This document shows positions 31,822-39,882 of a stretch of 64,000 nt of DNA, piece after piece (within the stretch, counting starts at the first letter, position 1; every line of letters starts with the position of its first letter). The notes under the pieces are model-generated. The model did not search any database and had not been told where the DNA came from. It saw only the letters and a list, made by a program, of their open reading frames with translations. The position numbers and the translations under genes are program-made. The stretch is from a virus, in IMG/VR virus record IMGVR_UViG_3300043418_000072, positions 62,001 to 126,000 of that record, one strand, 5' to 3'.

Positions 31822-32004
31822 TTAGGCCTTTTTAGCTTCTGCTCGTGCGTTCTTGGTTTCAGTGATTTCGTTGCGACGAGCTTTTACGCCCTTAGCAAGT
31901 TCTTGCAATGCTTTACGAGCACGGGTGCCGGCTGCATTGTTGCCTGATTCAAACTTTTCATTCTCTGCCAAATATGCGTCGAATAGTGGTTGTAGATTTG
32001 TCAT
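31822..32004 (-). CDS. Histone H1-like Hc1 protein
   Basis: 60 residues, helical and basic. The segment EKFESGNNAAGTRARKALQELAKGVKARRNEI follows the bacterial H1-like Hc1 pattern (AGTRARKAL). It binds DNA non-specifically. A CTAAATA box lies 24 bases upstream, pointing to late expression, as for packaged or condensing proteins. It abuts the galE start. Confidence 0.8.
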   Translation of the reverse strand: MTNLQPLFDAYLAENEKFESGNNAAGTRARKALQELAKGVKARRNEITETKNARAEAKKA

Positions 32005-32027
32005 TTTATTTTCCTTTTGTTAAATGA

Positions 32028-32693
32028 TTATTTAGATTGGTTAGCGAGGCCACGCCATTGCTTAACGGTTTCTTTGATGGACTTACCATCATCTTTCCAT
32101 GCTTTACCAGTCCAAGTCAACATTAGTTGTTTTGGATAAGGCCAAGCATCAACTTCAGACATCTCACATTCGTAGATGCCTTTGTGTACGGGGTTAATTT
32201 TAGCAGGGAACCAATCGGTTAGCAATGGTTCTGGTGTCACAGTAGGTAACTCAATGGTATGCACAACAGTGGCGGGGTCGGTTGATCCTAACCATTCTTC
32301 GCCAGTGTCTACGTTAGTTAGTCGCAATGGGCCATTTAAATAGTATTCGCATTCGTTTTGGCTCCATCCTTCGCCTTCAAGCCCTTCGTACCATAGTTCG
32401 TTCCATAGTGCTCGTAGACGGTCTTGCTCTTCCTCGGGCATATCGTCAGGGAATTCCCAATCAGTCCAACACCCATCATTAAGACTATCTAGTTCCCAGT
32501 CATTGCCATCGTCGTCAATGCGGTAATCGCTACCTTCGTTAGCTAAGTCAATGTCGGGTTGATCATCACTTTCGCAAACAAACGTGCCCCAACGGTAGCC
32601 TTCTGTTTTACGAATGATTTGGCCGTCTTTGAACCATAGTTGAACTTCTAGTGCGCTTTTCTTTTGTTCTGCTTCGATGCTCCATTTAGCCAT
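32028..32693 (-). CDS. Unknown acidic 221-residue protein
   Basis: Acidic and Trp-rich, with an Asp/Glu-dense middle (PDDMPEEEQDRLRALWNELW) and beta-rich ends. No catalytic motif is visible. It lies between small genes and its stop overlaps the CTAAATA box at 32029-32035. Function unknown. Confidence 0.65.
   Translation of the reverse strand: MAKWSIEAEQKKSALEVQLWFKDGQIIRKTEGYRWGTFVCESDDQPDIDLANEGSDYRIDDDGNDWELDSLNDGCWTDWEFPDDMPEEEQDRLRALWNELWYEGLEGEGWSQNECEYYLNGPLRLTNVDTGEEWLGSTDPATVVHTIELPTVTPEPLLTDWFPAKINPVHKGIYECEMSEVDAWPYPKQLMLTWTGKAWKDDGKSIKETVKQWRGLANQSK
32029..32035 (-). promoter_or_regulatory. Late-type box CTAAATA before the Hc1 gene
   Basis: CTAAATA on the - strand, 24 bases before the ATG at 32004; it overlaps the stop of the preceding gene. 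Confidence 0.5.
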
Positions 32694-32695
32694 TA

Positions 32696-32881
32696 TTAAA
32701 TTCCTTTGAGAGTTTTTAGCATTATGTATTGTTCAAATACTTCAACTATCTCGGGATCTCCCCCGAGATAGTATTCACTAGCAGCCCTCATGCTTAACGC
32801 TAAAGCAGCCGCTTCTGATAATGTAGGCCAACGTGCTTGACAGCACTCGACCCAAATTTCTTGTTTAGTATTTAGACTCAT
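32696..32881 (-). CDS. Small unknown protein
   Basis: 61 residues from the ATG at 32881 (MSLNTKQEIWV); the longer frame upstream is inside the glycosyltransferase gene. It is helical (EAAALALSMRAASEYYLGGDPEIVEVFEQ), and its first 17 bases overlap the neighbour. Function unknown. Confidence 0.6.
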   Translation of the reverse strand: MSLNTKQEIWVECCQARWPTLSEAAALALSMRAASEYYLGGDPEIVEVFEQYIMLKTLKGI

Positions 32882-34043
32882 GTGTATGCTTGCGATAGTC
32901 AGTCGACATACGCAACCACTGTTCGCCTTTGCCTTCAATAATGTCAACAATGCGATCAGCAGTACCGCTAGTCCATGCGCTAATCTTGCCCATGTTTTCG
33001 CTTGGCTTTTGTAGCAACTTCTCTAGCTTGTCTAATGCGTCATCAATGCTCCACGGTACATACATACGAGTATGATCATTTCCAAAAGTTTCAGGGAAAG
33101 AGCGATATGCAGGATACAGTACATTACATCCCAACGCGTCAGCTTCGGAGACAGTGTTGGAGACCCAATCTTGTAAAGCACAATTAAATACAACACGAGA
33201 GTTATTAACAATGTCATAGTACTGATTCTTTTCTAGGTCTTCGTAAATGGTTAACAATCCTGCAGTCTGCATGCCACGTGTACGTTCCATGTAGCTATCG
33301 TTATTGCTTTTAAGAACAGCACCCGAGCAAACAGCAAACTCTACTCCCGAACCAGGATGACGTTCGTGCCATGCTTTGATAACATCCATGTAAAAATCTG
33401 GTTGCTTTTCTTGGTCCCAACGTGCAGAGAATACCACGCGATGCTTACGCTCATTCCATGGAGTAATCTTATTGCCCACACGCTCTTGAACTTCTTCGGT
33501 GTTAAACACCAATCCTGAAATATTGTAGATTGGTGATTTCCAACCTGCAATCTTCATGTGCATTACCATTTCTTCATTAGTGGCCAACACGCCATCGACA
33601 AAGCTGTCCACCATGCGTTCATAGTGACCCATAAATTCACCCATTCCCCAAACATGTACGAAATCGTCAGGGTCAATAGACTGAGCGAGACAACGAACAA
33701 AGATTCTTGGGCGCGAAGCCTCTGGGATTTGTTTAAGGATGTAGGGTAGGCTTTCAATCCCTGGTTGGAACATGTCTTCGAAATATACAACATCATCTTT
33801 AGTTACTGCTCCTTGTTGCATCAACCGAACCAAATTCATAATCTGGCTCATACCAAAGTAGCTGCGACCGTGTGCGTCCAGTACTTGTCCTGTAACAATC
33901 TTTTGACTGTTATCTAGTGTTAGGCCCGGAACATACACTGCTTCAACACCGCGACGATCAAACACACGTTTGTTCCATTCTGTAAGTTGTAGGGTATAGC
34001 GAGCTTTGTAACTCTCTAGTCCCATGTAATATAGCTTGCCCAT
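32865..34043 (-). CDS. GT-B fold glycosyltransferase
   Basis: 392 residues. A C-terminal domain starts near HRVVFSARWDQEKQPDFYMDVIKAW, typical of GT4-like enzymes, and WVSNTVSEADALGCNVLYPAYRSFPE is the donor-binding Ser/Glu region. The acceptor is unknown: DNA, host lipopolysaccharide or a virion protein are possible. GalE nearby could provide UDP-sugar. It overlaps its neighbours by one to 17 bases. Confidence 0.75.
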   Translation of the reverse strand: MGKLYYMGLESYKARYTLQLTEWNKRVFDRRGVEAVYVPGLTLDNSQKIVTGQVLDAHGRSYFGMSQIMNLVRLMQQGAVTKDDVVYFEDMFQPGIESLPYILKQIPEASRPRIFVRCLAQSIDPDDFVHVWGMGEFMGHYERMVDSFVDGVLATNEEMVMHMKIAGWKSPIYNISGLVFNTEEVQERVGNKITPWNERKHRVVFSARWDQEKQPDFYMDVIKAWHERHPGSGVEFAVCSGAVLKSNNDSYMERTRGMQTAGLLTIYEDLEKNQYYDIVNNSRVVFNCALQDWVSNTVSEADALGCNVLYPAYRSFPETFGNDHTRMYVPWSIDDALDKLEKLLQKPSENMGKISAWTSGTADRIVDIIEGKGEQWLRMSTDYRKHTHESKY

Positions 34044-34450
34044 TAAATAGGACCTCCGTTAATTTTTGTTAAGTAATCGCGCATGGTGATATCGCTCATA
34101 TTCTGACGCCATTTATCAGCGTATGGGTCAACTGCGTGTTGCCAGTTGTATGAGTTATACGAGCGAGTAGCAGTTTCATTGCGAGATAGTGCATCGGTGA
34201 TGTGGCGTACTTGGTCTTCTAGACCGCGAATGCGACTGTGTACGGCATCCAAATCACGCTCCATTGCACGTAGCGGACCGATATCACCTTTAGCATCAGC
34301 GTCTTCGGGGTTAGTAAGCGCCACAATCATCAACAGATTGCGAAGGGCGTTTACTACACGCTCATCTTTACTGATTAGGGCAGTATCAAACAGATCCATG
34401 ACCCGTTGTAGATCAAATTCTGCTTGGCCCATGTCGTTTGTGGCGCTCAT
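34043..34450 (-). CDS. Unknown helical protein with coiled coil
   Basis: 135 residues. A central region (RAMERDLDAVHSRIRGLEDQVRHITDAL) has heptad repeats. The C-terminus is Trp/Tyr-rich. Function unknown; it shares one base with the glycosyltransferase start. Confidence 0.65.
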   Translation of the reverse strand: MSATNDMGQAEFDLQRVMDLFDTALISKDERVVNALRNLLMIVALTNPEDADAKGDIGPLRAMERDLDAVHSRIRGLEDQVRHITDALSRNETATRSYNSYNWQHAVDPYADKWRQNMSDITMRDYLTKINGGPI

Positions 34451-34452
34451 AA

Positions 34453-34716
34453 TCAGCGGTACTTCCAGTTGCTGTTTTTGTCACGAGGTTTAAATTCGCG
34501 ACGCTCTTTTGGATACGGACTCCAATTGTCCTTGGGGAACTTGCCAGCTTTAACTCGCTGCATTTCGCCCCACGGTGTTTTCTCGTTGTAGAGATGGCTT
34601 TCGTCGTAGACGTAGCCCTGCTTCTTACAGAACGCCAAGTACTCTTCGAGGTCATTGAATAGACGCGAAACTTCGGGTTTCATCTTCAAGTACTTTTGCA
34701 GGTGTTCGTTTGCCAT
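34453..34716 (-). CDS. Unknown 87-residue basic protein
   Basis: A Lys/Arg/Glu-rich protein with YLKMKPEVSRLFNDLEEYLAF and a proline-rich C-terminus. It precedes the T-fold gene downstream in the transcript order from DpdA. Function unknown. Confidence 0.65.
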   Translation of the reverse strand: MANEHLQKYLKMKPEVSRLFNDLEEYLAFCKKQGYVYDESHLYNEKTPWGEMQRVKAGKFPKDNWSPYPKERREFKPRDKNSNWKYR

Positions 34717-34727
34717 TTTATATTTCC

Positions 34728-35177
34728 TTAGATACTAATCAGTTGTGGGCGGTGAGATTCATATTTAATTAAAGCGCCGTTCTCACCATCTTCGGCAACT
34801 TCAATCCAGACACTGCGGTCAGGATACTTTGTGTTGATTTGTGTGTACAAATCATCTGCAATCATTTCGCAACTCTTAAAGTTGAGCTCTAGCGTACCGC
34901 CTGCATACAAGTTTTCGAGCCAACGTTTAAATTGGATAAACTCAATGTCGCGGTCGTTGTGAAACACGTCAATCCATACACGGAAGTGAAAGATATGACG
35001 ATGTGGTAGGCCGAGGAACGAAACGTCGTACTCGTCGCCTGTTGCTAGTGCTGGATCAGTTGCTGCTGCTGGGTATTTGTGAATGCCTTCTTTCTTGAAG
35101 GTTACCCAAATTTGTCGGTCTGCACGTTGCATGATACGCTCACGCTTATCTGCTAGTGCTTGGTCTCGTTGGCTCAT
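34728..35177 (-). CDS. T-fold (QueD/FolE-like) protein near DpdA
   Basis: 149 residues. The segments HKYPAAATDP, PHRHIFHFRVWIDVFHND, LNFKSCEMIADDLY and VAEDGENGALI follow the tunnelling-fold order of QueD/PTPS: zinc His pair, Glu-anchored helix and C-terminal VxEDGENGA. It is a second T-fold protein besides canonical QueD at 24267. Phage T-fold proteins next to DpdA may alter the 7-deazaguanine base before insertion; a decarboxylase-type role (as proposed for DpdL) is a hypothesis only. Confidence 0.7.
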   Translation of the reverse strand: MSQRDQALADKRERIMQRADRQIWVTFKKEGIHKYPAAATDPALATGDEYDVSFLGLPHRHIFHFRVWIDVFHNDRDIEFIQFKRWLENLYAGGTLELNFKSCEMIADDLYTQINTKYPDRSVWIEVAEDGENGALIKYESHRPQLISI

Positions 35178-35359
35178 CTAATAATTCCTTGTGAGTCGGT
35201 TGTGGTATGTAAGTCAATGACTTCGTTTGCTACGTCTGAATAGTGAGTAGTACATGCAGTTTGCATTTCGTCCCACATAGCTTCAAAATCGCTATCTGAA
35301 ATGTCTGGGCGCATTTCTGCAATCACAAGACGTAACTGCTCTTTACGGAGGTTGTTCAT
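35174..35359 (-). CDS. Unknown 61-residue protein
   Basis: From the ATG at 35359, which overlaps the upstream stop as ATGA. Short and acidic (MNNLRKEQLRLVIAEMRPDISD). It sits between the T-fold and the DpdA-neighbour genes. Function unknown. Confidence 0.6.
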   Translation of the reverse strand: MNNLRKEQLRLVIAEMRPDISDSDFEAMWDEMQTACTTHYSDVANEVIDLHTTTDSQGIIR

Positions 35360-35859
35360 AAAGTTTCGTCTTTCGTATAGCTGGACCAATCAGTAAATAC
35401 TTTTCGATCCATAAGGTTGTGAACACTGTGGCACCAAACACCTGGGTTAGTTGCTGCAAAGTCTTTGTCGTCTAGCTTAATTGTAGCATTATAACCTAGC
35501 TGTTGTAAATACGGCAGTTTCACCGAAATCATCGGAATAAAGTTATGATGTTCGCATAGACATCCTTCTAGTAGGCCTTCAACACATTTAGCATCAATGT
35601 CTAGCGTACAAGTATATCCTTTTTCCAAAAACGGACGAATCATGTTTTCCCAATCGTTCCAAACCGGATCGTTAATTGCAGGATTCGGAAAGCTCATATT
35701 GGCACCAAAGTAGATATGGTCCGCACCGTGTAGGTTAAGTGCAATATCTGCCAATGGCTGTATGCCCACTACAAACAGGGTTTGTTTTCCAAATGCGGGA
35801 GTATGTTCTACTTCCTTGCCTTGGAAGAACTTGACTTCTTCGTGGCCTTCTCTGATCAT
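35356..35859 (-). CDS. Unknown DpdA-adjacent protein with Cys/His motif
   Basis: 167 residues. Distinctive stretch LEGCLCEHHNFIPMISVKLPYLQ and TCTLDIDAKC suggest a metal- or substrate-binding Cys/His site. It overlaps the DpdA stop by 4 bases, so it is translated with it. This pairing makes it a candidate partner of the transglycosylase or an enzyme acting on the modified base. The family is not known to me. Confidence 0.7.
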   Translation of the reverse strand: MIREGHEEVKFFQGKEVEHTPAFGKQTLFVVGIQPLADIALNLHGADHIYFGANMSFPNPAINDPVWNDWENMIRPFLEKGYTCTLDIDAKCVEGLLEGCLCEHHNFIPMISVKLPYLQQLGYNATIKLDDKDFAATNPGVWCHSVHNLMDRKVFTDWSSYTKDETL

Positions 35860-37550
35860 TGTGTGTCCTCTAAGTTGTCTAATGCTGTTTCGTCAAATTC
35901 AGTGTCGTCGTCGCTGCTTGGATCTTCTACAATAAACAGCTTGCCAAACATTGGTCGAGCACTTACTGCCTTCTTGCCCTTAAATCCGCGAGTACCAATA
36001 ATCTCAGTCCAGTAACCATTTGGGCCACCGTACATTTCGATAATCTCTTCTGCTGTTTCGCGATCAGGTGCTGCAAAAATAGCTTCAACAATGTCTTCAA
36101 AGAAAGGCGCAAGCGGCTTTTCTGATCGCATCATTGCTGGATGCTCACCTGCATCAAATCGTCTATTAGCTTCTTGTACCGCAGTCAAGTGCATCCATAC
36201 GTTATGTCCCATAAGCAATGCGTAACTAAAACTATCCCATGATGTTTTGCCCTCCTTGCTAATCTTATTTAGATCGCCGGGTTTATAGATGCAAATATCT
36301 TTCATTTTAAACAAGTCACTTAGTGGACTGTCTTCCCAGTTATCGTAGATACCATCTGCAACTACACCGGCACTCCACTTACGTGTATCGGTTGCGTACT
36401 TCTTATCATCTGCGCTCGGCGCCATACGATAAGACCATTTACCATCCTGTGGGAATACATTTTCAAAATATACTTGTCCATTAGCAGTGGCCAGAAACGG
36501 GCTTGCACAGTCGAAGCTAATAGTAAACGCAGGATTAACATACTTACGAATTGCACGTTGGATGACTGTGAGCAATACTGCCCATTCTAGTTTACTTGTG
36601 CCCAAGAAGTGCATCCAATCATGTTTGCCCTCTTGTAGTAAGTTGTCGTAACGTAGGGCCACTAGGCGTTTTAAGATCAAGTGTACGTCACACATGTTCT
36701 GACCTCCCATTGCCCAGCCATCAAAGTGCGTATCGGGATACTTAACAGGATCGCAATACTCTTTCATTACTTGATACCAATCTTCTGCGCTGTCATGATT
36801 GTCACCCTGGAGCACGTTTAAGAACTTAGTACCGCCGTTGTTCTTACCTTTACGCTGCGCCATAAAGTATTCGTTGTTATACTTTGTGGCCGCTACTGCT
36901 TCGTTGAGGGTTTTGATACCGCAGGCATCGCTGGCCTTCTTGTCATGGATAACCCAAGTTGGAATATCTAATCCCATACCGTAGTTACTGATACTATCTA
37001 GCCAGGTTAGAATCGCACTGCGCTTCTTTTGTGCTGCATCAATTAAATTTTGATAGTTTTTAGCATGATCAATAGTAACAGTCTTAGGGCCTTTTTTACC
37101 AATAACTGGCTTACCAGCTTTGTCTAACACCGGCTTAACTTCTACACCTAGTGCTACCATTGCAGCCATTTTGTCTTTGACTTCTTGGCTGTTAGGATCA
37201 CGCCATTCGCCTTCCCACAAGCCTTTGGCAATCTGGAATCCACCCGAGTCACCTAGCAGGATAGTGTTTGGGTCACGTTTGCGAACCATGTCCTCACTTG
37301 GGTCTTCTTTAGTGAGATCTAAGTTAGCATGTCCACCTGAATAGAGACTCCACTTATACGGGAACAAGCCCTTTTGATCGTTAAGCCAGTTCATCTGCTC
37401 CATGTCAGTTAGTCCTTGCGGGAAACGTGCTGGATCAACATAGTCGTTGTTAACACGCTGTTTGCCCACAAACGTACCGTAGAAGCCGCTAATAGCTGGC
37501 AAGAATACTGCGTAATCTTTTTGTTTGCTTGTTAAATTATCTTGGCTCAT
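35856..37550 (-). CDS. dpdA: DpdA-like DNA guanine transglycosylase (TGT superfamily)
   Basis: 564 residues. TGT-superfamily motifs in order: DSGGFQ at 101-106 (base-binding Asp), LQGD at 247-250, GWAMGGQ at 278-284, and the nucleophile D347 in TISFDCASPF. The C-terminal about 200 residues are specific to this protein. DpdA replaces guanine in DNA by a 7-deazaguanine base after replication and protects against restriction. FolE, QueD and QueE in the same window provide the base. Confidence 0.9.
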   Translation of the reverse strand: MSQDNLTSKQKDYAVFLPAISGFYGTFVGKQRVNNDYVDPARFPQGLTDMEQMNWLNDQKGLFPYKWSLYSGGHANLDLTKEDPSEDMVRKRDPNTILLGDSGGFQIAKGLWEGEWRDPNSQEVKDKMAAMVALGVEVKPVLDKAGKPVIGKKGPKTVTIDHAKNYQNLIDAAQKKRSAILTWLDSISNYGMGLDIPTWVIHDKKASDACGIKTLNEAVAATKYNNEYFMAQRKGKNNGGTKFLNVLQGDNHDSAEDWYQVMKEYCDPVKYPDTHFDGWAMGGQNMCDVHLILKRLVALRYDNLLQEGKHDWMHFLGTSKLEWAVLLTVIQRAIRKYVNPAFTISFDCASPFLATANGQVYFENVFPQDGKWSYRMAPSADDKKYATDTRKWSAGVVADGIYDNWEDSPLSDLFKMKDICIYKPGDLNKISKEGKTSWDSFSYALLMGHNVWMHLTAVQEANRRFDAGEHPAMMRSEKPLAPFFEDIVEAIFAAPDRETAEEIIEMYGGPNGYWTEIIGTRGFKGKKAVSARPMFGKLFIVEDPSSDDDTEFDETALDNLEDTQ

Positions 37551-38163
37551 TGTAATAGTTTGCTGTTTTAATTAGTTCGTAGTCGGCAGCATATCGCGCA
37601 ATAATCTTAGCACGTAGAACGGGATCTTGTTCTACTCTGAATCTCATGTGCTTGGCAATCATTTTAGTATCGTAATTGTCTTCGCCTGCGTTATCTGCTA
37701 TAGGGTTATTTAGACCTAGCTTGCAATCTAAAAAACTTTCTAAGTTCATTCCCAACTCGTAATTGAGTTTAAAGAATGTAATCTTATGGTCACCTAGTTG
37801 CTCTACGTATTTTACTTGTTCAGTGGTGTGGTCGTCAAATACAATTTGATCAAAGATGATTCGCTGTGTGAGATCATTATAGTCTTCCCTGAAATGATCG
37901 CTACCATATCCTTCCCCGAGCAACCAGCTAGCTGCATACGTTGCAAAGCCACTGAGCCAACGATCAACTGGATCACGTAGAACAACTATACATTCCTTAA
38001 TATCGGGACTGTATACGTCATTGTGACACCAATCATTGGCAACCAGCAAATTGCTCATATATGTGCTGGCGTTCTTGGGGATACTTAAATAGAAAATCCC
38101 AGTAGGGGATATTAACCCACTACCGGGACGGTATCCTCTAGGTATCAGATGACCTAAAGACAT
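37537..38163 (-). CDS. Sulfotransferase-like P-loop protein
   Basis: 208 residues. A 5'-phosphosulfate loop IPKNASTYM (residues about 30-38) and the 3'-phosphate motif VLRDPVDRWLSGF match PAPS-dependent sulfotransferases. The likely acceptor is a carbohydrate or protein. It overlaps the DpdA start by 14 bases and begins in the clamp stop, giving coupling with both genes. Confidence 0.75.
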   Translation of the reverse strand: MSLGHLIPRGYRPGSGLISPTGIFYLSIPKNASTYMSNLLVANDWCHNDVYSPDIKECIVVLRDPVDRWLSGFATYAASWLLGEGYGSDHFREDYNDLTQRIIFDQIVFDDHTTEQVKYVEQLGDHKITFFKLNYELGMNLESFLDCKLGLNNPIADNAGEDNYDTKMIAKHMRFRVEQDPVLRAKIIARYAADYELIKTANYYNEPR

Positions 38164-38897
38164 TACTTCTGTTGAGCAGGAATAATGTAGCTGTAATCAG
38201 CAATGCCGCTGTCAACGGTAATCATTGCAGCACCTTCATCGCTGATCTTGAAGGTCTTGTCACCCGGCAATCCGAGGATGCTAATAACTGCGTCTACTGG
38301 CCAAGACCAGCTCTTAGTTAATGTGCCACTAACGTTGTTATCAAAAACAAAGTTACCTGCGTGACTTGACGAATCACCGAAGAAGAACTTGAGTGCTCCG
38401 TTTTCTGTTTTAGCAGTAAACGTAGTTTCTTCGCTGTTAGCACTAGCCATGAAGCGCATACGCTGGATGCTGGCAATAGTAGGAACTACATCAACACCCC
38501 AACGAACGCCTTTGAACTTAACTGCTTTGAGTTTGTCGTTAACAACTTCTGCACTCATGAAGCGATAATCGTTCTTAAAGTCACCATCTTTGTTTTCAAA
38601 GTGGATACCAGCTGGAACAGTTTCGCCTGCAGAGTTTTGCTGTGTGTTAATGCTCAACTTAGCATCGTCGCGATATACTTCGATGTTAAGGATTGTTTTT
38701 AGTTTGCCCAAGTTAGGCATACCAAACGTACCAACAAATTCTGGTACTGGGTTTTTAAATTTAGCCTCAACAATAACCGAACGATCTTCGGCGATTGTGT
38801 TTAGGACTGTTTCGCTTGCAGTGCCGGTCACTTTAACCAACTCAATTGAACCTAGTCCAAATGTGTGCTGTACGATGTCTTTTAGATTGTCTTGCAT
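38163..38897 (-). CDS. DNA polymerase sliding clamp (T4 gp45-like)
   Basis: 244 residues. The FGMPNLGKLKTILN segment and the C-terminal GIADYSYIIPAQQK are typical of T4-like clamps. It forms the trimeric processivity ring for the polymerase at 39883-42552; in T4 it also activates late promoters with gp33 and gp55. A CTAAATA box lies 33 bases upstream. Confidence 0.9.
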   Translation of the reverse strand: MQDNLKDIVQHTFGLGSIELVKVTGTASETVLNTIAEDRSVIVEAKFKNPVPEFVGTFGMPNLGKLKTILNIEVYRDDAKLSINTQQNSAGETVPAGIHFENKDGDFKNDYRFMSAEVVNDKLKAVKFKGVRWGVDVVPTIASIQRMRFMASANSEETTFTAKTENGALKFFFGDSSSHAGNFVFDNNVSGTLTKSWSWPVDAVISILGLPGDKTFKISDEGAAMITVDSGIADYSYIIPAQQK

Positions 38898-38930
38898 GTG
38901 TTCTCCAATGTAATGTGTAGTATATAGATA

Positions 38931-38937
38931 TATTTAG
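38931..38937 (-). promoter_or_regulatory. Late-type box CTAAATA before the clamp gene
   Basis: CTAAATA followed by TATCTATATAC on the - strand, 33 bases before the ATG at 38897. Confidence 0.45.
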
Positions 38938-38943
38938 AAAATA

Positions 38944-39879
38944 TCAAGGGTTAACGTATTTTATTTCACCTAAAACTTGATGAGCTTTAATCATTTTAAG
39001 TGTTCCGGGTTTTCTGATCTCTAACCAGCTTACTGCGGGTTCGATATCAGTTGTGCCAATCACTTCATACCCAAGTTCTTCGCAAATGGGAACTAGAAGA
39101 TGCTTGGGCGCATAGCTCATAAAGTAGCTGTCGGCATACGCTGCGCCTGCTGCTAAGTCTGCGTTGTTGTAACTGAACATGAATGTTCCGCCTGGGCGAA
39201 GCAGAGTGAATACCTGTGTTAGATAATGTTTAATGTTAGCCAATGTCAAGTAGTTAAAGAAGTTCCAACTAAACACAAAACCATATTGATTCTGAGGTAG
39301 CATGGATAGATTTTGATTTTCAATCAAGTATGGGCGCAGGCGTTGTTGGTACTCTTCAGGATAGTTACTGGATGTGCTATCTAAAAACTCCTGGAATACA
39401 TCTGTAATGTACAATGGGTCGCAACTTACTAGATACTTGGTCCAGTGTCCATCACGGCAACCGATTTCCAATCCAGGGTATCGCCAATCAACATATAAGT
39501 CAATGGCCCTAGTAACGATTTCGTCTGCACCGTTTGGTACATACAGTTGACGCACTTGACGTATACGTTCTGCATTAGCATACCGCAATTCATCTTGATA
39601 ATCGACTGCATCAAACTTAGCAGTGGCATCAGTTAGGTCTTGTCCAACAATATCTTTAATGTCATCAACTAGCGCCAATGGCTTATGCAAGCTAGCCTTG
39701 ATTTCTCGTAAGCTAGTTTGCAATTGATCTAATCTGTAGGCATAGTCTTCTGTGTACTTTCCCTTGATTAGATCAATATTGCCTACTATAGCATCAATCT
39801 CGTGCTCAATGCCTTTAGTAGGCACCAAGTCCACAAGAGCTTGCTGTAGCTCTACAACATCGTGTAGTTTCATAGTCAT
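38944..39879 (-). CDS. Class I SAM methyltransferase-like protein
   Basis: 311 residues. An N-terminal helical region of about 130 residues is followed by the SAM loop LEIGCRDGHWTKYL, then FVFSWNFFNYL and LLRPGGTFMFSYNN, which are motifs IV and VI. The last segment contains the conserved EEYGYEVIG-like C-terminal strand. The substrate is unknown; it might modify nucleotide, sugar or protein. It lies between the clamp and the polymerase genes. Confidence 0.75.
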   Translation of the reverse strand: MTMKLHDVVELQQALVDLVPTKGIEHEIDAIVGNIDLIKGKYTEDYAYRLDQLQTSLREIKASLHKPLALVDDIKDIVGQDLTDATAKFDAVDYQDELRYANAERIRQVRQLYVPNGADEIVTRAIDLYVDWRYPGLEIGCRDGHWTKYLVSCDPLYITDVFQEFLDSTSSNYPEEYQQRLRPYLIENQNLSMLPQNQYGFVFSWNFFNYLTLANIKHYLTQVFTLLRPGGTFMFSYNNADLAAGAAYADSYFMSYAPKHLLVPICEELGYEVIGTTDIEPAVSWLEIRKPGTLKMIKAHQVLGEIKYVNP

Positions 39880-39882
39880 GGA

